From assembly GCA_963733505.1 (NCBI GenBank), contig CAVTDW010000011.1, positions 1 to 64,000 on the forward strand: a stretch of DNA of 64,000 bases, given 5' to 3'. Below are positions 32,522 to 40,064 of this stretch, piece by piece (within the stretch, counting starts at the first letter, position 1; each line of letters begins with the position of its first letter). A model generated the notes under the pieces. That model was not told where the DNA came from. It made no database searches and saw nothing but the letters and a program-made list of their open reading frames with translations. The stretch comes from JALYXV01 sp963733505. GTDB lineage: Bacteria; Actinomycetota; Acidimicrobiia; Acidimicrobiales; Palsa-688. A program made the position numbers and the translations under genes.

Positions 32522-33166
32522 GTGAGTTACCTGGTCCCAACCGTCATCGAGCAGTCCCTCCGCGGGGAGCGGGCGTACGACATCTACTCCCGGTTGCTCA
32601 AGGACCGCATCGTGATGCTGAACACCGAGATCACCGACGGGAGCGCCAGCCTGCTCACGGCGCAGTTGCTCCACCTCGAGTCCGAGGACCCTGAGCGCGA
32701 CATCTGCCTCTATATCAACAGTCCCGGGGGTTCGGTCACGGCGACATTTGCCATCTACGACACCATGCAATACGTCCAGGCCGATGTTTCGACCGTGTGC
32801 CTCGGGATGGCGGCGTCGGGCGCGGCCGTGCTGCTCGCCGGTGGCGCCGCGGGCAAACGGTTCGCCCTGCCAAACTCCCGCGTCCTGATCCACCAGCCCC
32901 ATGGGGGCGCCCAGGGCCAGTCGATCGACATCGAGAACCAGGCCAGGGAGATCGCCTTTCTTCGGCGGCGCGTCGAGGAGCTGCTGGCCCAGCACACCGG
33001 TCAGCCGATCGAGCGAATCGCCAAGGACACCGACCGGGACTACATCCTCGGCGCGGCCGACGCCGTGGCGTATGGGCTGGTCGACGAGGTCCTGCTTTCA
33101 CGAGGTCGGGAGCTGGCCATCGCGGCCGGGGCGGGGGCGCCCGGCGCCGGGGCGATGGGCTTCTGA
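32522..33166 (+). CDS. clpP: ATP-dependent Clp protease proteolytic subunit, 214 aa
   Basis: The catalytic triad is complete: Ser99 in LGMAASGAAVLLAGG, His124 in SRVLIHQPHGG and Asp173 in KDTDRDYILGA. The N-terminal LVPTVIEQSLRGERAYDIYS and ICLYINSPGGSVTATFAIYD are standard. It is a cytosolic protease barrel that works with a Clp ATPase. The GTG at 32522 is preceded by GAGGAGG; an earlier in-frame TTG (32498) lies in operator box 2. No clpX or second clpP is adjacent. Being divergent from an ArsR operon with shared boxes is unusual. Confidence 0.95.
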   Translation: MSYLVPTVIEQSLRGERAYDIYSRLLKDRIVMLNTEITDGSASLLTAQLLHLESEDPERDICLYINSPGGSVTATFAIYDTMQYVQADVSTVCLGMAASGAAVLLAGGAAGKRFALPNSRVLIHQPHGGAQGQSIDIENQAREIAFLRRRVEELLAQHTGQPIERIAKDTDRDYILGAADAVAYGLVDEVLLSRGRELAIAAGAGAPGAGAMGF

Positions 33167-33203
33167 GTTCCCCCCGGACGGCCGATCCCTGCGGCAGGGC
33201 GGA

Positions 33204-34088
33204 TCAGTACACCCAGACGGGGGTGCCGATCGGGTCCGAGCCGCTGGCCCAGATCCAGTCGATGGCCGCGTTGCTGACCCGCACACACCCGTGGGAGACC
33301 GGCCGGGCGGGCACGGAGCTGTCGCCGTGAATGGCAATTCCGCCGACGAAGTACTTGGGCCGCCAGAGCACACCGAGTGACGAGACCCGGGTGCCGTTGA
33401 CCTCCCAGGTGGTCGTGAAGTGCCCCGTGGGGGTGATGGCGACCTGGCGCGAGCCGTGGTCGTAGTAGACGTAGCCACCGCCCGTCGACGTGTTGAGCAC
33501 CCCGTCGAGGTGCCCGTTGGTCACGATCAGGACCAGCTGGTGGGCCAGGTCGACCTCGATCAGATGGCCCGAGGTGCTCTTCGGGCTCGGTTTGGTGCCT
33601 GCGTCGAGTGCGGCCGCCGTCGCAGGGTCACGAACACCGCTGCGGGAGATTCCGGCCGCCTTTTGCACTGCGAACAGGGCCTGCTGGGTGGTCGTGCCGA
33701 ACCGGCCGTCAGGATTGCCCAACCAGTAACCGAGCGACGTGAGCCGCTGCTGCATCGCCATGACCTCTGGGCCCGAGCTTCCAACCCGTAGGGCGCCGGT
33801 CGAGGGAGGCGGCGCGGTCGTGGTTGTCGACTTCGGGACGGTGATCGTCGTGGGGGCATTGCTGGTGGTCGTGGTCGAGGGCCGTGCCGCAGTGGACGCG
33901 GGTCCGGCCCCTGCGGTGGTCGTGGGGGACCGCGGGGTCACGCCGGCTACCGATGCCGACGCCGCAGTTGTGGGCGACGCCGAGGAGCCCGGCGATGTCT
34001 GGCAGCCGCTGAGGGCGAGTGCCGCCACCAGCACGACGAATGCCAGCGACGCGGGTGTCGCCGTTCGCGGGCGAAGCGTGCGAGCCAT
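33204..34088 (-). CDS. L,D-transpeptidase lipoprotein with peptidoglycan-binding domain, 294 aa
   Basis: A lipoprotein signal (residues 1-29, ending ALALSGC) is followed by a Thr/Pro/Ala-rich linker (about 30-100). A PG_binding_1 domain (VGSSGPEVMAMQQRLTSLGY, FGTTTQQALFAVQ) comes next. The catalytic YkuD domain has IHGDSSVPARPVSHGCVRVS with the nucleophilic Cys. The enzyme makes 3-3 cross-links in peptidoglycan or attaches proteins outside the membrane. The ATG at 34088 has GGAGG upstream overlapping the stop of the surface-protein gene, 4 bases away; the two are one operon. Confidence 0.9.
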   Translation of the reverse strand: MARTLRPRTATPASLAFVVLVAALALSGCQTSPGSSASPTTAASASVAGVTPRSPTTTAGAGPASTAARPSTTTTSNAPTTITVPKSTTTTAPPPSTGALRVGSSGPEVMAMQQRLTSLGYWLGNPDGRFGTTTQQALFAVQKAAGISRSGVRDPATAAALDAGTKPSPKSTSGHLIEVDLAHQLVLIVTNGHLDGVLNTSTGGGYVYYDHGSRQVAITPTGHFTTTWEVNGTRVSSLGVLWRPKYFVGGIAIHGDSSVPARPVSHGCVRVSNAAIDWIWASGSDPIGTPVWVY

Positions 34089-34092
34089 CGGG

Positions 34093-36018
34093 TCAGCCTC
34101 CACTCGGTCGGCGAGAGCGTCGGCGGCGGGTCGTGGCCGCGACCCCCAAACCGCCGCTCAACATCAGGCCGGCGGCCAGCGACATGGGCACCGTAGCGCC
34201 CAGGCCGGTTAGGGGGAGAAACGACGCCGTGGCAGTTTGCCGTGGCGGCCGTGGCGGCCGTGGCGGCTGTGGCGGCCGCCGCCGCGTGTCCCGCGGCCAG
34301 CGCCGACGGCAGTGAGGCTCGCATCGCCGTCCGTGCGCGGGCGGCCGCGCCCGAGCCCGAGCTACTCGGGATTCCATGTCCCACCGCAAGCCCAGTGCGC
34401 GGCGGCGAGGTCCGGAATGGCCCGGTGTGGAAGGGCGAGGCGGCCGAGGTCAAGGTGGCCGCCATCGACGTGCTCGGTGCACTCGATGCCCGCGGGGCGC
34501 TGAGCATGACCAGCGTCGAACCGGAGTCGCCGCCGACGGATCGACCCAAGGCCGACCCAGAGTTGCCGGTGCGGCACAGCACCGAGATCGACCCCCAGGT
34601 ATTGGTGAGGCTGATGGCACACGTTCCCGTGCCGCCCGAGGTCACCATGGTCGACGACCGGCCACCCGCGCCGGGCATGGCTCGATCCGGCCCGGCGGTA
34701 CCCGCACCAGCGGTGGCGGGACCCGACGCCATGAGCACCAGTGCCGAACCGGAGTCGCCGCCGGTGGCCGTGCCCGCGGCGGGACCTGAGTTACCCGTAA
34801 TGCAGACCACCGAGACCGTGGCCATCACGTTGACCAAGAAAATGACGCAGCTTCCGGTCGCCCCCGACGCGATTACGGCCATCGCAGTGCCGCCGGCACC
34901 GCTCGTCGCGATACCCGATCCTGCGCCTGCACCTGCGCCCCTGCCGCGCCGCCGCCAGACCCCGCCGCCAGGAGCGTTGCCGAGCCCGACCGCCCGCCGA
35001 ACGAATCGCCGCTGGCTCCCCCGGAACCTCCCGTGATGCAGATGACCGTGAGTGCCGCCCGGATGTTGACCAGATGGATGATGCAGTTGCCGGTGCGACC
35101 GGTCGTGACCCTGGTGGTGGCGCTGCCGCCGCTGCCGCTGGACGCCACATCGGGGGAATCGCCACTGGCGCCGCTCGCGCCGGCGCCGGCGCCGGCGCTG
35201 GATCCGCGAGTGGGCCTGCGACGGTGCCTTGGCCTGGGGAGCCACCGGAGGCGGTCCCGGCGACCGACCCGACCGTGCCCGGTGTGCAACTCACCGACAG
35301 CGCCGCCGCGGCGTTGGAGGTGGTCAACACACAACTGCCTTGGGTTCCCGGCGTGGCAGTCGCGGTCGAGGCCCCAACCGCGGCCGTGGCCGCGCCGGCC
35401 GGGCTCGAGGGCGCCGCCGGCGGCAGAAGCGGAAGGCCCGCTCCCGGTGGCGGGGGTGATCGTCACGGCGCCGGAGTCGCCGCCGCTGCCCACGCCGACG
35501 ACGCTGCCGGAGTCGCCGGTCGTGCAGGTCACCGATAGGGCGCTCGTGAGATCGGTCACGCTGATGTTGCAGTCCCCGCTTGCCCCCGACGTTGGTCCGG
35601 CGACGCCGGGTCCACCGGCACCCGAGGCCGCCGTGTTCGCCTGGCTCGGGTCCGGCTGGCTCGGGTCCGGCTGCGTCGGCGAGGGCGGCGAAGGTGATTT
35701 GCGTCGGTGGGGTCGGCGTCGGTGGCCCGGCTGCCCCCCGGAACCGGTCCCGGTTCCCGAATGATCGCTGCCCGGCGCCGCCCCCGCTGACGATCCGGGG
35801 CCTGTTCCCACGAAGCCCAAGAAGTTGGACCGAGCGAGGTAGGCGTCGCTCGCGGCGGTGCCCGCTCCCGCGCCGGCTTCATAGCCGGCAACCGACGACC
35901 GCGGGGTCGGGGGCGCGGCCGAGTGGGCCTCATGGCTCGTGCTGTGCGCGGCCGGCGCGCCGGGAGGCGACGCCGACAAGCCCGCCGTGACGGCGATGGC
36001 GCTCAGGAGGCCAAACAT
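34093..36018 (-). CDS. LPXTG-anchored surface protein with five Cys-pair repeats, broken by four frame changes
   Basis: From ATG 36018: a hydrophobic leader (MFGLLSAIAVTAGLSA) and an Ala/Pro/Ser-rich linker, then five repeats. Repeat cores lie at about 35583-35440, 35350-35205, 35100-34957, 34861-34721 and 34633-34496. Each has a C-x14-C pair in a frame like GDCNISVTDLTSALSVTC, then TG-x-SGS-x2-G and GGDSGS; the period is about 76-82 codons. The end has LPLTG (34218-34204), a hydrophobic segment (PMSLAAGLMLSGGLGVA) and Arg-rich tail, the sortase signal. The frame runs 0-2-0-1-0 in steps, total length divisible by three, so indels probably cancel. I do not know this repeat family. The leader is short of N-terminal positive charge, so the start may be further upstream. 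Confidence 0.75.
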
Positions 36019-36279
36019 GAAAACGCTCCGGTCAGCCGATCGGCTGGACAGTCTGCCAAGGACGAAAGGATGTCAGAGTTTGGCCGAAAGGTGGGGGTCC
36101 GTTCGATCACGACTCAGAAGCGCCGGTCCGTGCCCGATGGGTGCGGCCGGGCGGTAGGGTCGAGTGCCGGCAGCGAGCCGGCGGCAACACGCAGCAGCGA
36201 GTCGGCGGCGAGCCGGCAGCGATCCGGCAGTTTGCCGGTGGCGACATGCGGCAGCGGCGCCGTATCGGGAGGAGGAACC

Positions 36280-36708
36280 GTGGCCGATAGCGATGACTGG
36301 AACACCAAGATCATCGAGGAATTCCGAGCCAACCGTGGCAAGGTCGGGGGACAGTTCGAAGGAGCACCGCTCCTGATCCTCACCACGACGGGCGCCAAAA
36401 CGGGCAACGAACACACCGTCCCCCTCATGTACCTGCCCTACGGTGACCGGCTCGTGGTGTTTGCATCCAAGGCCGGCTCGGACACCAATCCGGACTGGTA
36501 TCACAACATCGTCGCCCACCCAATGGCACGCGTCGAGGTACGTCACAAGATTTTCGCGGCGACGGCCACCATCGAGACGGGTGAGTTTCGCGACGAGCTG
36601 TTCGCCGAGCAGGCCCGGCTCTACCCCGGCTTCGCCGAGTACCAGCGAAAGACCTCCCGGAAGATCCCCGCGGTCAGCCTCCGCATGGCCGGCCAGAGGC
36701 CTCGCTGA
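36280..36708 (+). CDS. F420H2-dependent nitroreductase-like (Ddn family) protein, 142 aa
   Basis: The family signature: LLILTTTGAKTGNEHTVPLM, YLPYGDRLVVFASKAGSDTN, PDWYHNIVAHPMARVEVRHK, TGEFRDELFAEQARLYPGFA. Ddn-type enzymes use coenzyme F420 to reduce quinones or nitro-compounds, acting at the inner membrane. The GTG start at 36280 has GGGAGGAGG upstream. Before it (36150-36260) lies a run of imperfect GCAGCGAGCCGGCG-like repeats without coding character. The gene is followed 21 bases later by the His-tailed protein, which has its own promoter. Confidence 0.85.
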   Translation: MADSDDWNTKIIEEFRANRGKVGGQFEGAPLLILTTTGAKTGNEHTVPLMYLPYGDRLVVFASKAGSDTNPDWYHNIVAHPMARVEVRHKIFAATATIETGEFRDELFAEQARLYPGFAEYQRKTSRKIPAVSLRMAGQRPR

Positions 36709-36717
36709 ACCTGGCGA

Positions 36718-36723
36718 TAGCCT
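36718..36723 (+). promoter_or_regulatory. -10 box TAGCCT, probable leaderless promoter
   Basis: TAGCCT ends 6 bases before ATG 36730 and there is no ribosome-binding site. Confidence 0.45.
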
Positions 36724-36729
36724 CACCTG

Positions 36730-37251
36730 ATGTCCGACGCGCCCGCCACCAGCCCCGACCCTGACGCCCTGCGGAGGGCCAGGGCCACGTTCCACGCGGT
36801 TGGCGCGGCGGAACGCGACGCCATGCGGTCGGAAGGTGTGGCCATTGCCGCCGGCGCCTCCGAAAGCGACCTGGAGGGCTTCGTCGCCGAATCCGTGGCC
36901 GCCGCGGGGTGCGAGGAGTATCTCGATGCCCTGCGCCTGTTGAGTTGGCGGGCCCGGGGACTCAGCCGGGCACTGGAGTTCATCGACGCCGGGGGCCCGC
37001 GGGGCTCCGACGACGCCATGATGCTCCCGATCGTCGTTACCGCCGCCGCATTGGCGGACCTGGCTACGGCGTCGTACACGATCCGCGACCCGAACTCCGA
37101 GAACGCCGCTCGCGACGAGGCCGCCGAATCGTGGCGAGACGCCATCGGGGCGCTCAGCCGGCTCACGGGGAACGAACCGGTCGAGCTGGCGGACGCCCAC
37201 GACCACGCCGGCCACGACCACGCCGGCCACGAGCATGGTGGCCTTTCCTAG
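36730..37251 (+). CDS. Helical protein with His-rich C-terminus, 173 aa
   Basis: I do not recognise the family. Residues 1-155 are mostly helical with no signal peptide (RARATFHAVGAAERDAMRSE, LEGFVAESVAAAGCEEYLDA, LIVVTAAALAD-like helices). The last 20 residues contain DHAGHDHAGHEH, a likely Ni/Zn/Co-binding tail as found in metallochaperones. The stop codon sits inside the first copy of the duplicated hairpin element. The DHAG repeats come from a CACGCCGGCCACGAC-type DNA repeat. Confidence 0.7.
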   Translation: MSDAPATSPDPDALRRARATFHAVGAAERDAMRSEGVAIAAGASESDLEGFVAESVAAAGCEEYLDALRLLSWRARGLSRALEFIDAGGPRGSDDAMMLPIVVTAAALADLATASYTIRDPNSENAARDEAAESWRDAIGALSRLTGNEPVELADAHDHAGHDHAGHEHGGLS

Positions 37252-37284
37252 CGCTACATGACCACCCACGGTCATGTAGTGCTA
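37249..37284. repeat. Hairpin element, copy 1
   Basis: TAGCGCTACATGACC - ACCCAC - GGTCATGTAGTGCTA: 15-bp stem with one G-T pair, 6-base loop. It includes the stop codon of the preceding gene. The flanks (GGCCTTTCC before, ACAAAC after) are also repeated in copy 2. Confidence 0.85.
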
Positions 37285-37331
37285 ACAAACGCGGGCAGGC
37301 GGCCAACGGCCAGGTCGAGACCGGCCTTTCC

Positions 37332-37367
37332 TAGCACTACATGACCACCCACGGTCATGTAGTGCTA
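37332..37367. repeat. Hairpin element, copy 2
   Basis: TAGCACTACATGACC - ACCCAC - GGTCATGTAGTGCTA: perfect 15-bp stem, identical loop, 83 bases after copy 1. It could end transcription in either direction or be a mobile small repeat; no T-run follows. It lies in the 253-base gap before the sigma factor. Confidence 0.85.
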
Positions 37368-37491
37368 ACAAACCGCGGCCAAGCGGCGGCCGAGCAGCGG
37401 CCACGAATACGAATCCGGCGGACCGCGGTCCGAATGGCGGCATTTGCGGCGGGTGCACCCAACAAAACGGGACCGCGCCGTCATGGTCTGG

Positions 37492-37497
37492 TAACGA
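37492..37497 (+). promoter_or_regulatory. -10 box TAACGA upstream of ECF sigma gene
   Basis: TAACGA ends 7 bases before GTG 37505 and no ribosome-binding site is seen. Confidence 0.45.
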
Positions 37498-37504
37498 TGT
37501 CGCC

Positions 37505-38041
37505 GTGGCCTGGTCTCGCGAGCGCGGCGCAGTCCCCTTCGAGGAGCACTACCGGTCCTTGCTCGAGCATGCCTATTTCGTCGGGTTCCGCTTCTTCAGT
37601 GGCGACAGCCACCTCGCAGAAGAAGTCGCCCAGGAGACTCTCACCCGTGCCTACGAGCGCTGGGAACGAGTAGCCGGCCACCCCAACCCGGAGGCCTGGG
37701 TCATGAACGCCGCCTGGAAGGTCAGCCTGGAAATCCAGCGCCGGCAAAGCCGACCGTCGGCCGCCGGTGTCGCCCGCCTGGCGGGCCTGGGTGAAGACCT
37801 GCTCGTCGAGCGACCCGTCCTGATCAACGCCCTCACCCGTCTCACCACCCGGCAGCGAACCGTGGCCATGGCTCGCCACTACTTCGGCTACGACGTGGCG
37901 GAAACGGCGGCGCTGTTGGGCATGACCGAATCCCAGGTCAGGACGGCAACCCACGAGGCGACGCTGAAGCTCCGCCACCTGCTGCGCGAGCGCTCCCGAG
38001 GCGATGCCCCCATTCGTGACCGGGGGGTCAGCCCGGCATGA
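37505..38041 (+). CDS. ECF-type RNA polymerase sigma factor, 178 aa
   Basis: Region 2 reads YRSLLEHAYFVGFRFFSGDS and HLAEEVAQETLTRAYERWER, region 4 reads LTRLTTRQRTVAMARHYFGY, DVAETAALLGMTESQVRTAT and HEATLKLRHLLRER. This is the normal two-domain layout for an extracytoplasmic-function sigma factor (170-190 aa). The stop overlaps the ATG of the propeller protein by ATGA, typical of a sigma/anti-sigma pair. Duplicated hairpins lie upstream. No consensus target promoter can be read here. Confidence 0.9.
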   Translation: MAWSRERGAVPFEEHYRSLLEHAYFVGFRFFSGDSHLAEEVAQETLTRAYERWERVAGHPNPEAWVMNAAWKVSLEIQRRQSRPSAAGVARLAGLGEDLLVERPVLINALTRLTTRQRTVAMARHYFGYDVAETAALLGMTESQVRTATHEATLKLRHLLRERSRGDAPIRDRGVSPA

Positions 38042-39336
38042 GATCGTGGCGCGACGAACTCCCCGTCGATCTCCCTCGCGAGGACATCCTGGCGGCGGCC
38101 GTCGGGGAGGCCCAACGGCGCAGGCGGCGCCGTCAGCACCGGGCGGCGCTGGTGAGCGCGGTGGGGATCGTGGTGGTCGTGCTGTCGCTGGTCGCCAACA
38201 CCGCCAACACGCCCACGCTGCGCAATCGCCAGCCCAGCGTTCCGATCCAGGGGAGCCTGACCCAGGTCGTCACGAAGTCGTCCAGCGTCACCGTGCCCGG
38301 TATCTCCCATGCCGCGGCGCCACCCCGTTCGGCGCCCGCCAAGCCGTCACGCTCGGTAACCGCCATCGGACTCCCGCCACCGCTGCCCCCGTCGAGCGGC
38401 CTCAGGTTCCCCCCGGCGCTCCCCCGACCACGGCTCCGCCGACGACGCTTCCGAAGCAACCGACGCTCGCTGACTTCGCGCTTCCGGCGGCCGATCGGCA
38501 GCCCTTTGGTATCGCCCCCGGCCCGAACGAATCGCTGTGGTTCACGGAGTACGACGCGGGCATCGGCCGGGTGAACCCGGGCGGTTCGGTGACCGAGTTC
38601 GCGGTGCCGGCGGCGGGCAGCGGCACGTACGGGATCACGCCGGGTCCCGACGGCAACATGTGGTTCACCGAGTACCTGGCCGGCAACATCGGACGGATCA
38701 CGCCGTCGGGCACCATCACCGAGTTCGGGGTGCCCACGGCGAACAGCGGGCCCACCGGCATCACCAGTGGCGGCGACGGGACGCTGTGGTTCACCGAGAC
38801 GACTGCGGGCAAGATCGGGCGGGTGGCGACCGACGGGACGATCACCGAGTTCCCCCTCGACGCCACCTCAGGCCCCTTCGCCATCGTGCCCGGCCCTGAC
38901 GGAGCGCTCTGGTTCACCGAGCACGTCGGCAACCGCATCGGGCGGATGACGACCGCAGGGATCCTCACCGAGTTCGTGGTCCCCACGGCCAACGCCGACC
39001 CGCTCGGGATGGCTGCCGGGCCCCGACGGCAACATGTGGTTCACCGAGCACTTCGCCGACAAGATCGGCCGCCTGACGCCCGGCGGCACACTCACGGAAT
39101 ACCGCCTCCCGGGGGCCGAACGCCGCCCCCAGGGAATCACCGCGGGGGCCGACGGCAACGTGTGGTTCGTCGAGACCAACGCCGGGAGCGTCGCTCGCAT
39201 CACGCCCGATGGCGTCGTCACCGAATACCGGGTGCCCGCCCTGGGCGGCCAACCGGCGATGATCTCGAGCGGCCCGGCCAAGACGTTGTGGTTCACCGAG
39301 ACGGCGGCCAACCGGGTCGGTTACCTGGTTCCTTGA
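38038..39336 (+). CDS. Membrane-tethered Vgb-like seven-bladed beta-propeller, frameshifted twice
   Basis: Starts ATG 38038 with a short cytoplasmic part (MRSWRDELPVDLPREDILAA, Arg-rich) and one membrane helix (AALVSAVGIVVVVLSLVA). A Pro/Thr-rich linker (TTAPPTTLPKQPTLADFA) leads to seven blades, each with a LWFTE / MWFTE / VWFVE strand and IGR-x-TP-x-G-x2-TE units, as in virginiamycin B lyase. Two single-base steps (in the linker near 38370 and near 39015, an extra C) split the frame. Placement behind a sigma gene with ATGA overlap suggests an anti-sigma role for the inside part and a sensor role for the propeller; this is inference. It could instead be a lyase-type enzyme. Confidence 0.75.
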
Positions 39337-39394
39337 GGGGTGGGAAAAGGGGGTCCGCGGTCGGGCGGCCGGGATTGCCCGCTGACGGCGTCGC

Positions 39395-39400
39395 TAACCT
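39395..39400 (+). promoter_or_regulatory. -10 box TAACCT, probable leaderless promoter
   Basis: TAACCT ends 7 bases before ATG 39408, with no ribosome-binding site. Confidence 0.45.
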
Positions 39401-39407
39401 GACGGAC

Positions 39408-39869
39408 ATGGACCAGGTCCGGGTCGAGCAGCGAATCGCAGCCTCGCCCGATGCGCTGTACGACATGGTGAGCGACGTCACCCGGATGGGGTCCTGGAGC
39501 CCGGAGACGACTTCGGCCCGGTGGCTCGGCGGCGCCGACCACCCGGCGCCGGGCGCCCGGTTCAAGGGAGCCAACAAGCACGGGTGGCGGCGCTGGCACA
39601 CGACCTGCACCGTCGTGGCGGCCGAACCCGGTCGGCGGTTTTCGTTCGACGTGGGATTCGGGCCGCTGCCGGTCAGCCACTGGTCGTACGAGTTTGTTGC
39701 CGACGGCGACGGTTGCCGGGTCGTGGAAACGTGGGACGATCGCAGGCCCGGCTGGATGATCCGGACCTCGCCCGTGATGATGGGCGTCTCCGACCGCCCG
39801 GGCCACAACCGAGCGGGTATGGAAGCGACGCTGTCCCGGCTGCGAACGACGGCCGAAGCCGCGACCTAG
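39408..39869 (+). CDS. SRPBCC family (polyketide cyclase/dehydrase-like) protein, 153 aa
   Basis: A helix-grip fold: VRVEQRIAASPDALYDMVSD, VTRMGSWSPETTSARWLGGA, WRRWHTTCTVVAAEPGRRFS, FDVGFGPLPVSHWSYEFVAD and GMEATLSRLRTTAEAAT. The family binds lipids, polyketides or sterol-like ligands in a hydrophobic cavity. Its length (153) is normal. There is no genome context that names the ligand. A copy of the dispersed 35-bp repeat follows 56 bases after its stop. Confidence 0.87.
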   Translation: MDQVRVEQRIAASPDALYDMVSDVTRMGSWSPETTSARWLGGADHPAPGARFKGANKHGWRRWHTTCTVVAAEPGRRFSFDVGFGPLPVSHWSYEFVADGDGCRVVETWDDRRPGWMIRTSPVMMGVSDRPGHNRAGMEATLSRLRTTAEAAT

Positions 39870-39925
39870 AGGTGGTCACGGGCGGCCGACAGGTGCCCGG
39901 CTCGACGGCTGCCCGGCCATTCTGG

Positions 39926-39960
39926 TCACTCGATGTAGATATTTCATCGGTTTGTGGCAA
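39926..39960. repeat. Dispersed 35-bp intergenic repeat, copy 2
   Basis: Identical at 32 of 35 bases to 2421-2455. The CGATG / CATCG arms are conserved. It lies between the SRPBCC and CHAD genes. Confidence 0.75.
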
Positions 39961-40064
39961 GAACGGACTGGCACGACCGATGGCCGCGTACGGGCGGCGC
40001 GGGCGTAGGCAACGGGACCGGCGGGTACGACCTCGTTGAGTTGCCACATGAGGGACGTGCCGCT

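Noticed and set aside
35033..35764. Plus-strand frames opposite the surface protein
   Set aside because: They are Pro/Arg-rich mirrors of the Gly/Ser/Ala repeats; the minus strand has signal peptide, Cys-pair repeats and the LPLTG anchor.
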